This document shows positions 46,889 through 64,000 of a stretch of 64,000 nucleotides of DNA, in pieces. The position numbers and the translations under genes are program-made. The notes beneath the pieces were generated by a model. That model saw only the letters and a list, made by a program, of their open reading frames with translations. It did no database searches and had not been told where the DNA came from. The DNA is from Caprella mutica. Lineage: Eukaryota > Arthropoda > Malacostraca > Amphipoda > Caprellidae. The stretch covers positions 62,001 through 126,000 of the forward strand of contig CANNZV010001466.1 of the NCBI GenBank assembly GCA_947561585.1, read 5' to 3'. The stretch's first letter is position 1, and every line of letters begins with the position of its first letter.

Positions 46889-47377
46889 TAAGGACAATCG
46901 AGGTATGTTGTGTGCGTGACGTTATAACAGCAACATTCTAAAATCATATTTAAATTTTAAAGTAAATTTGTAAAAAATAGTTATTAATTTGCATAATATA
47001 ATAAATAAATATATATTTAATCAATTATTTAACCTGCCAAACCCCTAATTTTCTTTTTAAATTTGTTCCCTTGCTTACGTCACGTCACAAATCACTCAAT
47101 TGTCGCTACTTATTAATATTAGTATTCCTAGTAGGGATTTAGGGAAGGCACCAAAGAGTAAAGCTTTGTGAGCTGTGGTTACAAATCGAGTGATTTGTGA
47201 CCGTGACGTCAACAATTAAGGCAACACACATAAATAGAAAATTAAGGTTAAGCAGTGTGAATAATATTAATGGATTCATCTCTGTTTTATAATAGAACGT
47301 TCTTCAATTGTTTTAAATATTATTTTAGAGTGTTGCTGTTATGACGTCACGAACACAACATACCTCGATTGTCCTTA
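46889..47377. mobile_element. 489-bp palindromic MITE in element D
   Basis: Ends TAAGGACAATCGAGGTATGT and its inverted copy. Inverted similarity continues inward (GTGACGTTATAACAGCAACA; CACAAATCACTCAATTGTC against its complement), so nearly the whole element can fold. Two TGACGTCA palindromes lie in it (about 47204 and 47342). No coding frame. Confidence 0.75.
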
Positions 47378-48952
47378 CAATATTTCTATTCTATTTCCCG
47401 CTTTTAAAACCAGACTGCGCCACAACACACTTTTAAAATAGAAATTGTCGACAGTAGTGTATCTTATTGTAGCATAATATCTTTGGCGTAACTCTTTAAA
47501 TTTTTAGAAAAAAAAAAATTTGATAGCTTGCACGAGCTACCATCCAGGCCAGGACAACTAAAGTTGCTAAATCAGTCAATAATTTTTTTTGTATATTCAT
47601 AACTAAATCCAATGCTCTAGAAATTTTAACTGACAAGATTTTCCGAAAGTTCTGCAAAGTTGAAGTGATGGTATAATTTTATCTATTTCAATGTGTTGTG
47701 TAGGCTCTGGGAAATTTCGTTCTTGGAAATTTCTGTCTCAGTTTATAATGGTGTTATGAAAGAATAATAATATAAAAAGTTGAAATTATAATCGTAAATG
47801 TGTAGTTTATTTATTAAAATAGGATAACATTAACCGTTTTAAGCCGACACGTAACATTAGAAACTTGAGACATGTTTTGACATATATTTAACATGAAATT
47901 TGACCGGAAAATTCAGTCTCGGTCTCAGGTATAAATGAAGCTTATGAATTAGATGAATCGGGAGCGTGTCGCCCCTGAACCCCCCTGCTACGTCATTGAA
48001 CAATCAGGATATGTGCAATACAACAAACTCATTTATGTTAAGAGGTCATTTATAATTTTGAGACCGAAACATTAAAAACAATACCCTAAATAACTTATCC
48101 GCAATTAACAATATTGTTAAAACTATATTCTAAGTGGTAGTAACATTTTATTTTTTAACCATAGAGGTGCCACCCGGAATATACTTATAGTGAAGCCAAC
48201 TAATAAAATTTAACTTCATTGACAGGGAGCTAACGCGCCCCTTACCATGGAAAATGAATTCTAGTGATGAATTTTTCTAATGTAAAATTTAAATTTGTTA
48301 CATCAGGAGTTGCTATATTTATTTCTTTAAATAGTTTTCTTTGAAGATGAAAGTATCTTTTATACATAATCACAAAATTACTAATCAGTTTATTTTATAT
48401 TCCCTGAAATACCTAGTAAAAGATACCTATTTAGTTGAATAATAATAGGGTTCACCTTGATTATTGCTTGTTTTCTTCAATCAAAAGAAAATTTTGAACT
48501 ATATACCATTGTATATTTGAAGGCATATCAATTAATAAAAGCTTATGCATGATAGTATTCAGCTCTTAAAGCTTATAAAGCATAATCTGAAACGTTTTTA
48601 CAGCCTTATTTTTGGAGCTTATAAAGCATATTTTTAGAGCTCATAGAGCATATCTTGTAAGGCCTTACAGTCACAGCCCTAGTAATAATCAGTACATTTT
48701 ATCCAAATCAGTACATTTTATCCTAATCAGTACATTTTATCCAAAAATGAAGGATATCCAATCATCAGAGACATAAATTCAATTCTCACAGGATAATCTG
48801 CACAAGTCAATCTACATGAAATCTTAAAATAACTTGGCCCATCAAATATGGCGATTCTTCTATACGCACCTCTTGTAATTTCATGTGATGTAGAGGGGAT
48901 ATTTTATCAGTACACGAATATTTTAGTTTTGAAAACCTGAAATATACAGTAA

Positions 48953-49292
48953 CTAGATTACGTGCACTTGGTAGAGCGCATACCTTCGCCGCCGCTTTGA
49001 CCTGTTCTGACAAAATGGTTCCTGTATATTGACCAATCGTCCCACCAAGTTTCATGCAATATGGTTCAATACTTTTCGAGTTATGAATAACAATGACCTT
49101 TTACCGGGTGGCTCCCAAAAAGAAGTTTACTGGACATTGACCAATCGCTTCACCAAATTCCAGGCAATTTTGTTGAACATTGTTTCAGTTATGCCTACTA
49201 GTACTTCCATCAGTTATGTGAATAACAAGATGATAAATAAATAAATAAATGCCGGAAAAAAATATAACCTGCTGCAAATTTGCGAAGGGTTA
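48953..49292 (-). mobile_element. Helitron-like non-autonomous element, copy 1
   Basis: On the minus strand it starts TAACCCTTCGCAAATTTGC and ends with the hairpin GCGCTCTACCAAGTGC, nine bases and CTAG. Element B lacks it at the equivalent site (about 52368), giving a precise empty site without target duplication. The terminal hairpin plus CTAG fits Helitron/Helentron-derived elements; the 5' end is not the usual TC. Confidence 0.65.
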
Positions 49293-50254
49293 TAATAAAT
49301 TTTTTATTTAACTTATCGACTGATTTTCCTATTTTCTAAACTAGTGTTACTGTATATATTCATTTATATATTATATATACAGGTAAAGCTCGTACAACGG
49401 GCAGTATAATTAAAGGTAAAGCCCCCCCCCCCCTCCCTCCTACAAAGGACCAAAATTATTAGTTTAATTGGGGATTTTAACTTTTAAGTTTTCTTTAACA
49501 GCATTTCAAAGAAACTCTAATGAGGGTAAACAATCTCAGATTATTATTGAATACATTTTTTAATGAAAATCTTAAAATATATATATAACTTACTCATATA
49601 ATTGTACGTAGGTACGAAATAATAAGGTAAGTAAAATGAAACAAAAATATTAGTAACTAAAATGAAACAAAAATATTAGTAACTAAACCAAGTGAAAATA
49701 TAGGGTAGTTACACCTCTTTTAAATTTTATAGAGCTTCTCTAATCAGAGAAAATGTGTAGGAAATGAGTAACAAAATCAAAATATCGAAAATCTTAAAAA
49801 CAATACATTAAGTGTTTATTGTAAATTGTAATACCTTGAATATAATAAATGTACGACTAGATAATTGGTAGAATAGAATATTGATTAAACTATATAATTT
49901 AAAGAGGTTGTTGTAGGAGTTGCATGGCCAGAAGAACGGATTTTTTGTATTTTTTAGAGGGTGTCCGTTTAAAGATCGTCCGCTGTACGAGCTTTAAATA
50001 CCTGTACACTAGATTCTTCATATTCAAGAGTTGATAAATGTACTTGAAAACAGCTTTGTAAGAAGTGTTTCAATATATCGAAATTATCTTCAATTAAAAG
50101 ATATTAATTAACATCCTTTATTCTATCACTTAGTTTTTAAATATTTTTTACATTTAATAAAAAAAAATATTTAAAATATATGAGCTTCTTAGTAACAGCC
50201 TATTTCGAGAAATCCATAGTGTAATGTTTTTTTAATTAAAATTAAAAATTATTT

Positions 50255-50395
50255 GCTGCATATATTTTGTATATGCATTTTATAAATGCATATATTTTGC
50301 ATATGCGTTTTATAAATGCATATGCGTTTTATAAAATGCATATGCGTTTTATAAAATGCATATGCGTTTTATAAAATGCATATGCATTTTATGAA
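50255..50395. repeat. GCATATGCGTTTTATAAAAT repeats, subterminal in A
   Basis: About six 20-bp units, degenerate. Equivalent but shorter repeats lie at 53870-53935 in B. Confidence 0.8.
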
Positions 50396-50481
50396 AATTC
50401 ATATTTCAAGCGAATATGCACTAAATATTTATGTGCACATACTGCATAATATGCATTGCATATTGTCTCAACCCTAATGAT

Positions 50482-51568
50482 TAGGGTTGTGACATCATGC
50501 ACTAAAAAACATGCCATAAAAGCAATGTACTTATGCTCTAAAAAGCATGCACGTACGCCTTGAAAGCATGCACTTATACCTTGAAAGCATGCACTTATGC
50601 CTTGAAAGCATGCACTTATACCTTGAAAGCATGCACTTATGCCTTGAAAGCATGCACTTATGCCTTGAAAGCATGCACTTATACCTTGAAAGCATGCACT
50701 TATGCCTTGAAAGCATGCACTTATGCCTTGAAAGCATGCACTTATACCTTGAAAGCATGCACTTATGCCTTGAAAGCATGCACTTATGCCTTGAAAGCAT
50801 GCACTTATACCTTGAAGCATGCACTTATGCCTTGAAAGCATGCACTTATGCCTTGAAAGCATGCACTTATACCTTGAAAGCATGCACTTATGCCTTGAAA
50901 GCATGCACTTATACCTTGAAAGCATGCACTTATGCCTTGAAAGCATGCACTTAAGCTCTGAAACATGCTACTAAAGCTTTATTGCATGCATTTTGTATTT
51001 ACAATTAGGTTAGTTAATCCTCTTTTTTCACCATTTTCTTTGCATGTACTTTGAAAAAAGTGTAGGTACATTGTTTAGTAGGACTATATAAAAATATTCA
51101 GATATTAAATATCTAAATTATCTTTTTATGAAATATTTATAGGTATAGAAGTTTTGGAGTGGAAAACGTTATATTAAATAAAACAATAATTCAGTTTTTA
51201 TTTATTTTCTAAAACTTCTCAGTAACAGAGGGAAACTTTTAATTTGTATTACCTTAGTAAAGTATACTAAATCGTAAATATTAAATTAATTGAAATAGTA
51301 CCGTAAACATGCAGATGAAACCAAGTAAAACTCAAATAACAATAACGTAAGATTAAAAAACAAATAACTTCTATCTCAGTAGCATTGTATTTTATGACTA
51401 GACAAATAGCTAAGTCTGGAAAAATATGCAGCATGCGATTAAATAGAAAATGTATGCATATTGCATGAATGTAGCCTGCTTTTAAGAATAAATGCATGCG
51501 GCATGCATGCACTATGCATTTAAGAATAAGTGCATGCACCATGCGTTTAATGCCACGTCACAACTCTA
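50482..51568. mobile_element. hAT-like element C
   Basis: Ends TAGGGTTGTGACATCATGCA and, inverted, TAGAGTTGTGACGTGGCATT. Flanks CTAATGAT and ATTATGAT match at 6 of 8. The subterminal word here is GCATGCAC, not GCATATGC. It lies directly against, and overlapping, the right flanking duplication of A. Confidence 0.7.
50545..50955. repeat. 21-bp minisatellite, about 19 units
   Basis: Unit GCATGCACTTATGCCTTGAA plus A, alternating GCC and ACC forms. Open frames on both strands result from the 21-bp period. Confidence 0.93.
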
Positions 51569-51716
51569 ATTATGATCACTGATCAATTATTCTATTAATC
51601 ATTATCAGAAGATGATGGAAACGAGAATAGTTTTTGGTTTCGACAGTGCTACCAACTTTCAAAATTTATAGAGTTAGTGAAAATAAAACCCCTAGATTGC
51701 CTAGACTGATAATCAG

Positions 51717-54008
51717 TAGGGTTGTGACTTTGCATATCTTGCATATTGGTGAAATAATGCATATGCATATAAAAAAGCATATGCAAATCTTGAAATTCAT
51801 ATGAAAATGAAAAATACATATGCAAAATAAAAAATGCACATGCAAATAGAAAAATTAATATGCATATAGAAAGTGGTTATTAAAATGAATTGATTAATGA
51901 ATAATGATATTCAAATGATAAACTTCTACATAAATAAGTGAAAAACATCAGGCGAATGAATAAGAGCTAGATTATTATTCTACTTCAGAAATTTATATTA
52001 TTATAGGTTAGCAAATTGAGGCGAGAGGCAGGACAATCTCAAAAGTGATCACTGATCACAAAGATAAAATTTGAAATCTCAAGAATATTTATGATAGAGA
52101 TATTACGTAAAGCTTATATTACTAATCGATATTATCCAAAAAGGAAAGATATTCAATCATCCGAGACATAAATTCAATTCTGACCGGAGAACCTGCACTA
52201 GGTTATCTACATGAAATGATAAAATAACTTGTCCCATCAAATATGGCAAGTCTTCTATACGCACCTCTAGTTTCATGTGATGTAGAGGGGATAATTTCTC
52301 AGTACAAGAATATTTTAGCTGATAATAGGATGACATTTAACTTGTAAACTTAAGATATACAGTAATAATGGAATTTAATTTACTAATAGACTGATTTTCC
52401 TATTTTCTAAACTAGTATTTATATTCAATTATATATTATATATACTGGTAAAGCTCGTACAACGAACTGTATGTACAAAGATATTATGTTTAGTATGTAT
52501 GCACCTGAAAAAGAGGTCGCTATACAGATATCGTCGTGGCCGCTATACGAGTTGATAGATAGTTTAGTTGGGGATTGAAACTTTCTAAGTTTTCTTTAAC
52601 ATCATTTCAAAGAAACGCTAATGAAGGTAAACAATCTTAGATTATTATTTAATGAAAATGTAATAATATTTATATAACCTACTTAAATAAATGTACGAAA
52701 TAATAAGGTAGGTATAACCGCCGCTTAAAGTACTATAGAATATAGAAAATGGTAAGAAGGGTAAGATTTTTAACTTCACTTACATAGACATCTATGTACC
52801 TAGCTATACATGTAAACTAATATGGATAGCATAATTTATAATCGTTAATTAAACCAAAAGGAATATATGAAATAACTTATATTTAATTTCTTGATTTTTA
52901 CTTTTTCGTTTGATGTAAATAAATGAAATATATTACTATATAATATAAAATAGTTACACCTCTTTTTAATTTCTATAGAACTTTTCTAATCAAAGAAAAT
53001 GTGGAGGAAAAGGTTAACAAGATCAAATTACTGAAATAAAAGTTAAATGTTGATTGTAAATTGTAATACCACTGAATATAATTAATATTTGACTATATTC
53101 TAGGTACACTATAGAATATTTGTTAAACAATATATTTAAAGAGGCCGTTGTAGGAGTTGCATGGCCAGAAGAACGGATAATTTTGATCTTTTTTAGTGGG
53201 TGACCGTTTAAAGCTCGTCCGCTGGATGAGCTTCACCTGTATACAAGATACTTCATATTTACCTTCGCAATCTTGCGGAAGGTTATATTTTCATCGGAAT
53301 TTATTTATTTATTTATCATCTTGTTATTCGCTTAACTGTAAAAGTATTCAACAAAATTGTCTGAAATTTGATGGTACAATTGGTCAATGACCAGGAACGA
53401 TCTGGTAGAATGACCAGGAACGATATGGAAGCGATCCGGTCAGAGGTCAAGGTCATTTATAATCAAAAAGTATTGTACCATATTGCATGAAACTTGGTGG
53501 GACGATTGGTTATTTTCTAGTTAGCAGTTAATTTTAATTAATTTTGGGAGAGAATGGGTCAAAGCGGAGGTGAAGGTATGCGCTCTACCGAGTGCACATA
53601 ATCTAGTTATGACATGTTATAGTACTTGAAAGCAGACTTTATAAGAAGTGTTTCAATATATTGAAATTATCGTTAAATTAAAGATATTATATGACTTTCA
53701 TTCTACATCCCAGTTTTTTAATATTTTTTGCAATTAATAAAAAAAAATAGTGGGTGAAAAATTCATGGGCTTCTTAGTAACAGCCTATTTCGAAAAATCC
53801 ATGGAAATCTAGAATGTCTACTTAACTGAAATACGAATAATGTTTTTTTTAATTGATTATTTGCTGCATATATTTTGCATATGCGTTTTATAAATGCATA
53901 TGCGTTTTATAAATTGCATGTGCATTTTATGCATATTTCAAGCGAATATGCACAAATTTTTTATGTGCATACGCTGCATAATATGCAGTGCATATTGTCA
54001 CAACCCTA
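51717..54008. mobile_element. hAT-like element B, exact 8-bp target duplication
   Basis: Ends TAGGGTTGTGACTTTGCATA type on both sides. ATAATCAG is duplicated exactly at 51709-51716 and 54009-54016, the clearest hAT signature in the window. Collinear with element A apart from insertions. No transposase frame. Confidence 0.82.
53264..53616 (+). mobile_element. Helitron-like non-autonomous element, copy 2
   Basis: Starts TACCTTCGCAATCTTGCGGA, itself a 5' hairpin, and ends with GCGCTCTACCGAGTGC, seven bases and CTAG, next to TT. Same family as 48953-49292 in the opposite orientation. Element A has the empty site at about 50030. Confidence 0.65.
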
Positions 54009-54092
54009 ATAATCAGTCCCCCTCCTTCCACCCCGAGAAAATATAAATTCCACTCCAACTCAAAATTTTCCAAGAATTTAACGCAAACGACT

Positions 54093-55372
54093 ATGCAGCA
54101 AGAATGGCCTTTGTTGAAAGAAATGTTAGGCAAGATTTTGCAGTCACAGGATTTTCTTCAGCACCAAATGTTTTCTAATGAAGTACATTTCCATATCCAC
54201 TGTGGAGTAGACACTTACAGTAGTCGTTACTGGTACACTACTAACCCTCACTGGACAGCAGATAAACCACTTAATTCACCTGAACAACCGTGTGGGCAAC
54301 CAAATGCGATGGAGAATTTCATTGATAGAATTATTAATGCTATAATTATCTCGATTCACTCCATTCTGACTTTTGGGATTCTCTTTCGATTTTACCGTCA
54401 GAAATATCAGCTTTATGCAAGATAGAGCCCCACCTCATTGGTTAAGAACTGTCAGTAGTGACTGAATGAAAAGTTTCCTAACAGGTGGAATGGCAGAGGT
54501 TCAGATGGCGAAATGAACATTAAGTGGTCACCAAGATCACCTGATCTTAGGGACCCCGAACACGAGCGTTTTTTGCCGTCCGGAGCTTGACGCATGACAC
54601 TAAAATAGCATTTTCTCTCGGGTATGTTGGCAAACGAGCGTTCTTTGCCGTCCGGCAGAGAGACGGACAATTCTAGACGCAGGGTCATGCGTTGACGGAC
54701 CAGTCAATTCTATAGAATCTACGTGTGGGTCCGCACACAGACGGTTTGTTGCCGCATCTTTCAATGGTAATTGTAATTAAATATTAGAGATTGAAACATT
54801 TTTATTGAACATAAAAGAAAGAAACTTTTGTATCTACATTTTAACAGTCTGTGAGTTATTACAAAGAAATAATAAAACGAGAAAACAGAGTTAATTCAGG
54901 TATTTCTTTATCGATCAAACCCTTATGAATATATATAAACTTTTTGAATGAATATCCACTGATACGTACTGGTAACCGATATACGTACTAATAACAATTA
55001 CTTTACAATTTTGATCCGTTTAGGTATAGTGTGACTAGTTAGATAGCCAACAGTATGACTAAATAGGTATAGTGTGACTGGTTAGATAGCCTACAGTGTA
55101 ACTAGTTAGGTATAGTTTGGCTGGTACATGCTACATGTCACTCTCTATGCATCTGGGTTATTTTTCCATTGCGGCACACGCTCGTGTGCCCTGCACATGC
55201 GGCTGCGTTCATTTGACGTTGCGGCGATGGAACGCTCGTGTGCGGGGGCCCTTAACCTTGTGATTTCTTTCCAAGGAGATTCATCAAGATTATAAAGTTT
55301 ATCACACTCAACTCAGGGATATCAATGAGTTGAAGAAAAAAATTTGTCAAGCATTTGCAGAAATAATATAAG
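54093..55372 (+). pseudogene. Mariner/Tc1-like transposase pseudogene
   Basis: Frame fragments in order: FSNEVHFHIHCGVDTYSSRY and WYTTNPHW (about 54165-54260), the DDE block DRAPPHWLRTV at about 54424, WSPRSPDL in another frame just before 54546, then CDFF at about 55262 and YKVYHTQLRDINELKKKI at about 55295-55350. This order matches the catalytic half of mariner/Tc-type transposases common in arthropods. There are stops (for example TGA at 54463) and frame changes, and a 702-bp element interrupts it. The N-terminal DNA-binding half was not found. Non-functional. Confidence 0.7.
54550..55251. mobile_element. Harbinger-like MITE, 702 bp, TTA target duplication
   Basis: Ends GGGACCCCGAACACGAGCG and, inverted, GGGCCCCCGCACACGAGCG (17 of 19), flanked by TTA at 54547-54549 and 55252-55254. 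CGAGCGTTYTTTGCCGTCCG is repeated inside the left end. It splits the mariner-like pseudogene, which reads through when it is removed. Confidence 0.8.
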
Positions 55373-55379
55373 TTAGGTA

Positions 55380-57084
55380 ATGTCCGGTTTGAATATTTAT
55401 GCATAATCAAAAAACTTATTTACTTAGTGGCTGAAACTCTGTGACTTTCATTTTATATGACTTATTTATGAAAAAATAATGCAACATATGTATTGTTCAA
55501 TTTAGTTTTACATCATTTTTGATCAAGTGGGCCTCTGGAACTCGGGTGAAGTACAACCGCTGATGTGTCACATTTTGCGTCACACTAGAAACATCACTTA
55601 TAAGAAAATTAGCTATTTTTGGTATGAATCAAAATATGACGCAACAACGCATGTTTTTTACCCGAGCTGCAGTCCGCTTGGAAATAAAAGGTGTGATGGA
55701 CCCCTCTGTGGGTTATCTCGTCAACTGTGAAACCTTATAACGGTCCACGGTATGGGTTACGTGTGATTAGAATCTTACTCTGTTTCTTATCTTTCAGATT
55801 CCTTTTTCTCAGTTTATCTCTTTCTACTAAATACTCATGGCCATGCCCTAGAACCACCTTGCCAATATGGTTCCGACCTCAGGCCTCTGGTCCATGCTTA
55901 ACTGTATTTAGGGTGAATAATAAGTTTAACTAAAACTTTAAAGAGATTGTATTTCTGTATCAAGCAAATATATTTTCACTATGCACTTCACTAAAACACT
56001 CACAAGTAATGGTCTCACTAACTAAGACTTGAGATTAGATGTTGATCTCATGCGAGCCAATTGGTAACTGAACTTGAATGTTCATTACACATAATCATAT
56101 AGGTTTGCGAGAGCAGTTATGCATACACAATTAATGTGTTTGCATCACTACAAAGGTTATACAACTAAATAAAAACAAAATATATTGCATTATTTTCATA
56201 GATTTCACATAAATAGGTCTTATTAGAGGATTAAAATCCCAGATCTCCAGCAACTCAAGTTAAGTTTTAAAATTATAGATCTATATTGCCTCCAGACAAG
56301 ACTCTCAGGCACTCTGGTTGTTCCAGAGTTAAAGTCATGAGATTGTTTCAAAATTATCCGAATTGAAATCGAACCAACATTAATTAAGGAATTTAAATAC
56401 GAATTAATGAGATTGGGAATTTTAATTACAATAAAAACTAATAATTTTGATCATTTGTGATTGGATATTGAAGTTACTCCATCGATTATTCAAATATTTT
56501 ATTAGTTGGAAGCTTAAATGTAGAACTTATCTAAATTGAGATGACAATTTAATTTTTTTTAGCAACCTATAACGTGACGTAATATTTTTGAATATAAGAA
56601 ATAGTTATTAAATGTGACTAGTGTACAGTTAAGTATATTTGATTACTCTATTCTTAATGGAATTAATTTAGGCAGATAGCAAGTTAAATGTAAAGATAAG
56701 TTTTTAAGTTTAATCTTCGATATCGAAAGCTGTTACCAGACAACTTCATAGGTACCACTTGAAAACAGTTATGCCTGAAGAACACGTTTCATACATGTAG
56801 TATTCACGTTCTAGCGTGCGTGAGGATTTACGAATCAGGTTTTTATTGATGGCATAATGTTTCGATACTCTAGTGCAGAAAATTCTACCTCAGTAATTAA
56901 TTTAGAAAACTATTTTAGAAAATGAAAATTTAGTCTATGCATAGAAAACGAAGTGGATGATTAGCACCGAGAGGAAATACTTGGTTCGATGGGTTCTATT
57001 TTATAATTAAACTAGAATTTTGTATATTATGCCCTGACACAAATTGTGAAAATTTTAGACTGAAAATTAGTTAATATTAATGTT
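55380..57084. other. Spacer between converging genes, little recognised
   Basis: 55520-55700 has a possible weak inverted pair around CTCGGGT/ACCCGAG with TGCGTCA words. 55960-56840 shows nothing. The tubulin 3' UTR is expected to extend into 56.8-57.08 kb. Confidence 0.45.
56842..56847 (-). terminator. Possible beta-tubulin polyadenylation signal
   Basis: AATAAA on the minus strand, about 240 bp after the beta-tubulin stop codon. It is one candidate among few and is not confirmed. Confidence 0.3.
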
Positions 57085-63904
<6,820 letters not shown>

Positions 63905-64000
63905 TGTGAAGAACGGCACACTACCTACCTACACGACACACCCACAGGCAATGGCACACAGACACAGAGAAATATAGGGTGGCACGGAGTCACAGTACAT
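63905..64000 (-). promoter_or_regulatory. Beta-tubulin 5' leader or proximal promoter
   Basis: Only 96 bp upstream of the start codon lie in the window. It is less AT-rich than the surroundings, with CACAC words. No TATA box is evident and the transcription start is unknown. Confidence 0.35.

Larger units (their letters stand above)
45741..48681. mobile_element. hAT-like element D nested in A
   Basis: Ends TAGGGCTGTGACATGGCTTA and, inverted, TAGGGCTGTGACTGTAAGGC. Flanks GTAATCAC and GTAATAAT match at 6 of 8. The left subterminal region is a 40-bp array of GCATATGCTT/AAGCAAAATC; the right has AGCTTATAAAGCATA repeats. The equivalent site in B (about 52130) is empty. Confidence 0.7.
45189..50476. 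mobile_element. hAT-like element A, with nested insertions
   Basis: Ends TAGGGTTGTGACTTTGCATA and, inverted, TAGGGTTGAGACAATATGCA. Flanks ATGATAAG (45181-45188) and ATGATTAG (50477-50484) match at 7 of 8, as for hAT. Inside both ends are repeated GCATATGC words. Paralogous to element B. Carries element D and a Helitron-like insertion, both absent from B. No transposase frame survives. Confidence 0.75.

Noticed and set aside
54093..54425. An active small gene of 145 codons
   Set aside because: Motifs match the middle of a mariner-like transposase, with stops and frame changes downstream and an insertion; it is a relic.

Overview
The window is eukaryotic nuclear DNA. The protein-coding content is two split housekeeping genes, Sec63 on the plus strand and a beta-tubulin on the minus strand. 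They face each other (convergent) across about 14 kb of transposon-filled spacer. AT-rich spacer, short GT-AG introns, and abundant pogo/Tigger, hAT, Harbinger-like, mariner-like, Helitron-like and CR1/L2-like elements all fit an arthropod, most probably an insect. The order cannot be fixed from the sequence alone.

Layout. 1-5.7 kb: dispersed-repeat remnants, then a foldback-like element whose inverted ends are built from 21-bp and 15-bp minisatellites, with a decayed pogo-like transposon nested inside it. 6.3-10.4 kb: a 1-kb element with an 8-bp target duplication and repeat-built ends, a degenerate 32-bp tandem repeat and a GC-rich minisatellite. 10.4-21.3 kb: several copies of one dispersed repeat (tRNA-like block plus a CCCAGCAAACATG-ended block), organised from 12.1 to 20.2 kb as inverted and tandem duplications. 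21.5-43.1 kb: Sec63, seven exons encoding 779 aa. Its first intron is about 18 kb. It contains a 7.5-kb TA-flanked element largely converted to a 22-bp satellite, a LINE inserted in that satellite, a Tigger element with a plausible intact spliced transposase, and a thicket of small elements ending in CCAGTCTGCAGA. 45.2-54.0 kb: four hAT-like elements sharing TAGGGTTGTGAC ends, two of them paralogous copies that supply empty sites for each other's insertions. 54.1-55.4 kb: a mariner-like transposase pseudogene split by a Harbinger-like insertion. 57.1-63.9 kb: beta-tubulin, eight exons encoding 444 aa, with two large minisatellites in its first intron.

How things fit. Sec63 is an ER translocon J-protein and beta-tubulin a cytoskeletal subunit. 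They are neighbours, not a pathway. The unifying feature of the rest is that many TIR elements here carry tandem arrays at or just inside their ends. Roughly 9 kb of the 64 kb is minisatellite with periods from 15 to 55 bp, and nearly all long open frames outside the genes named here are artefacts of those arrays.
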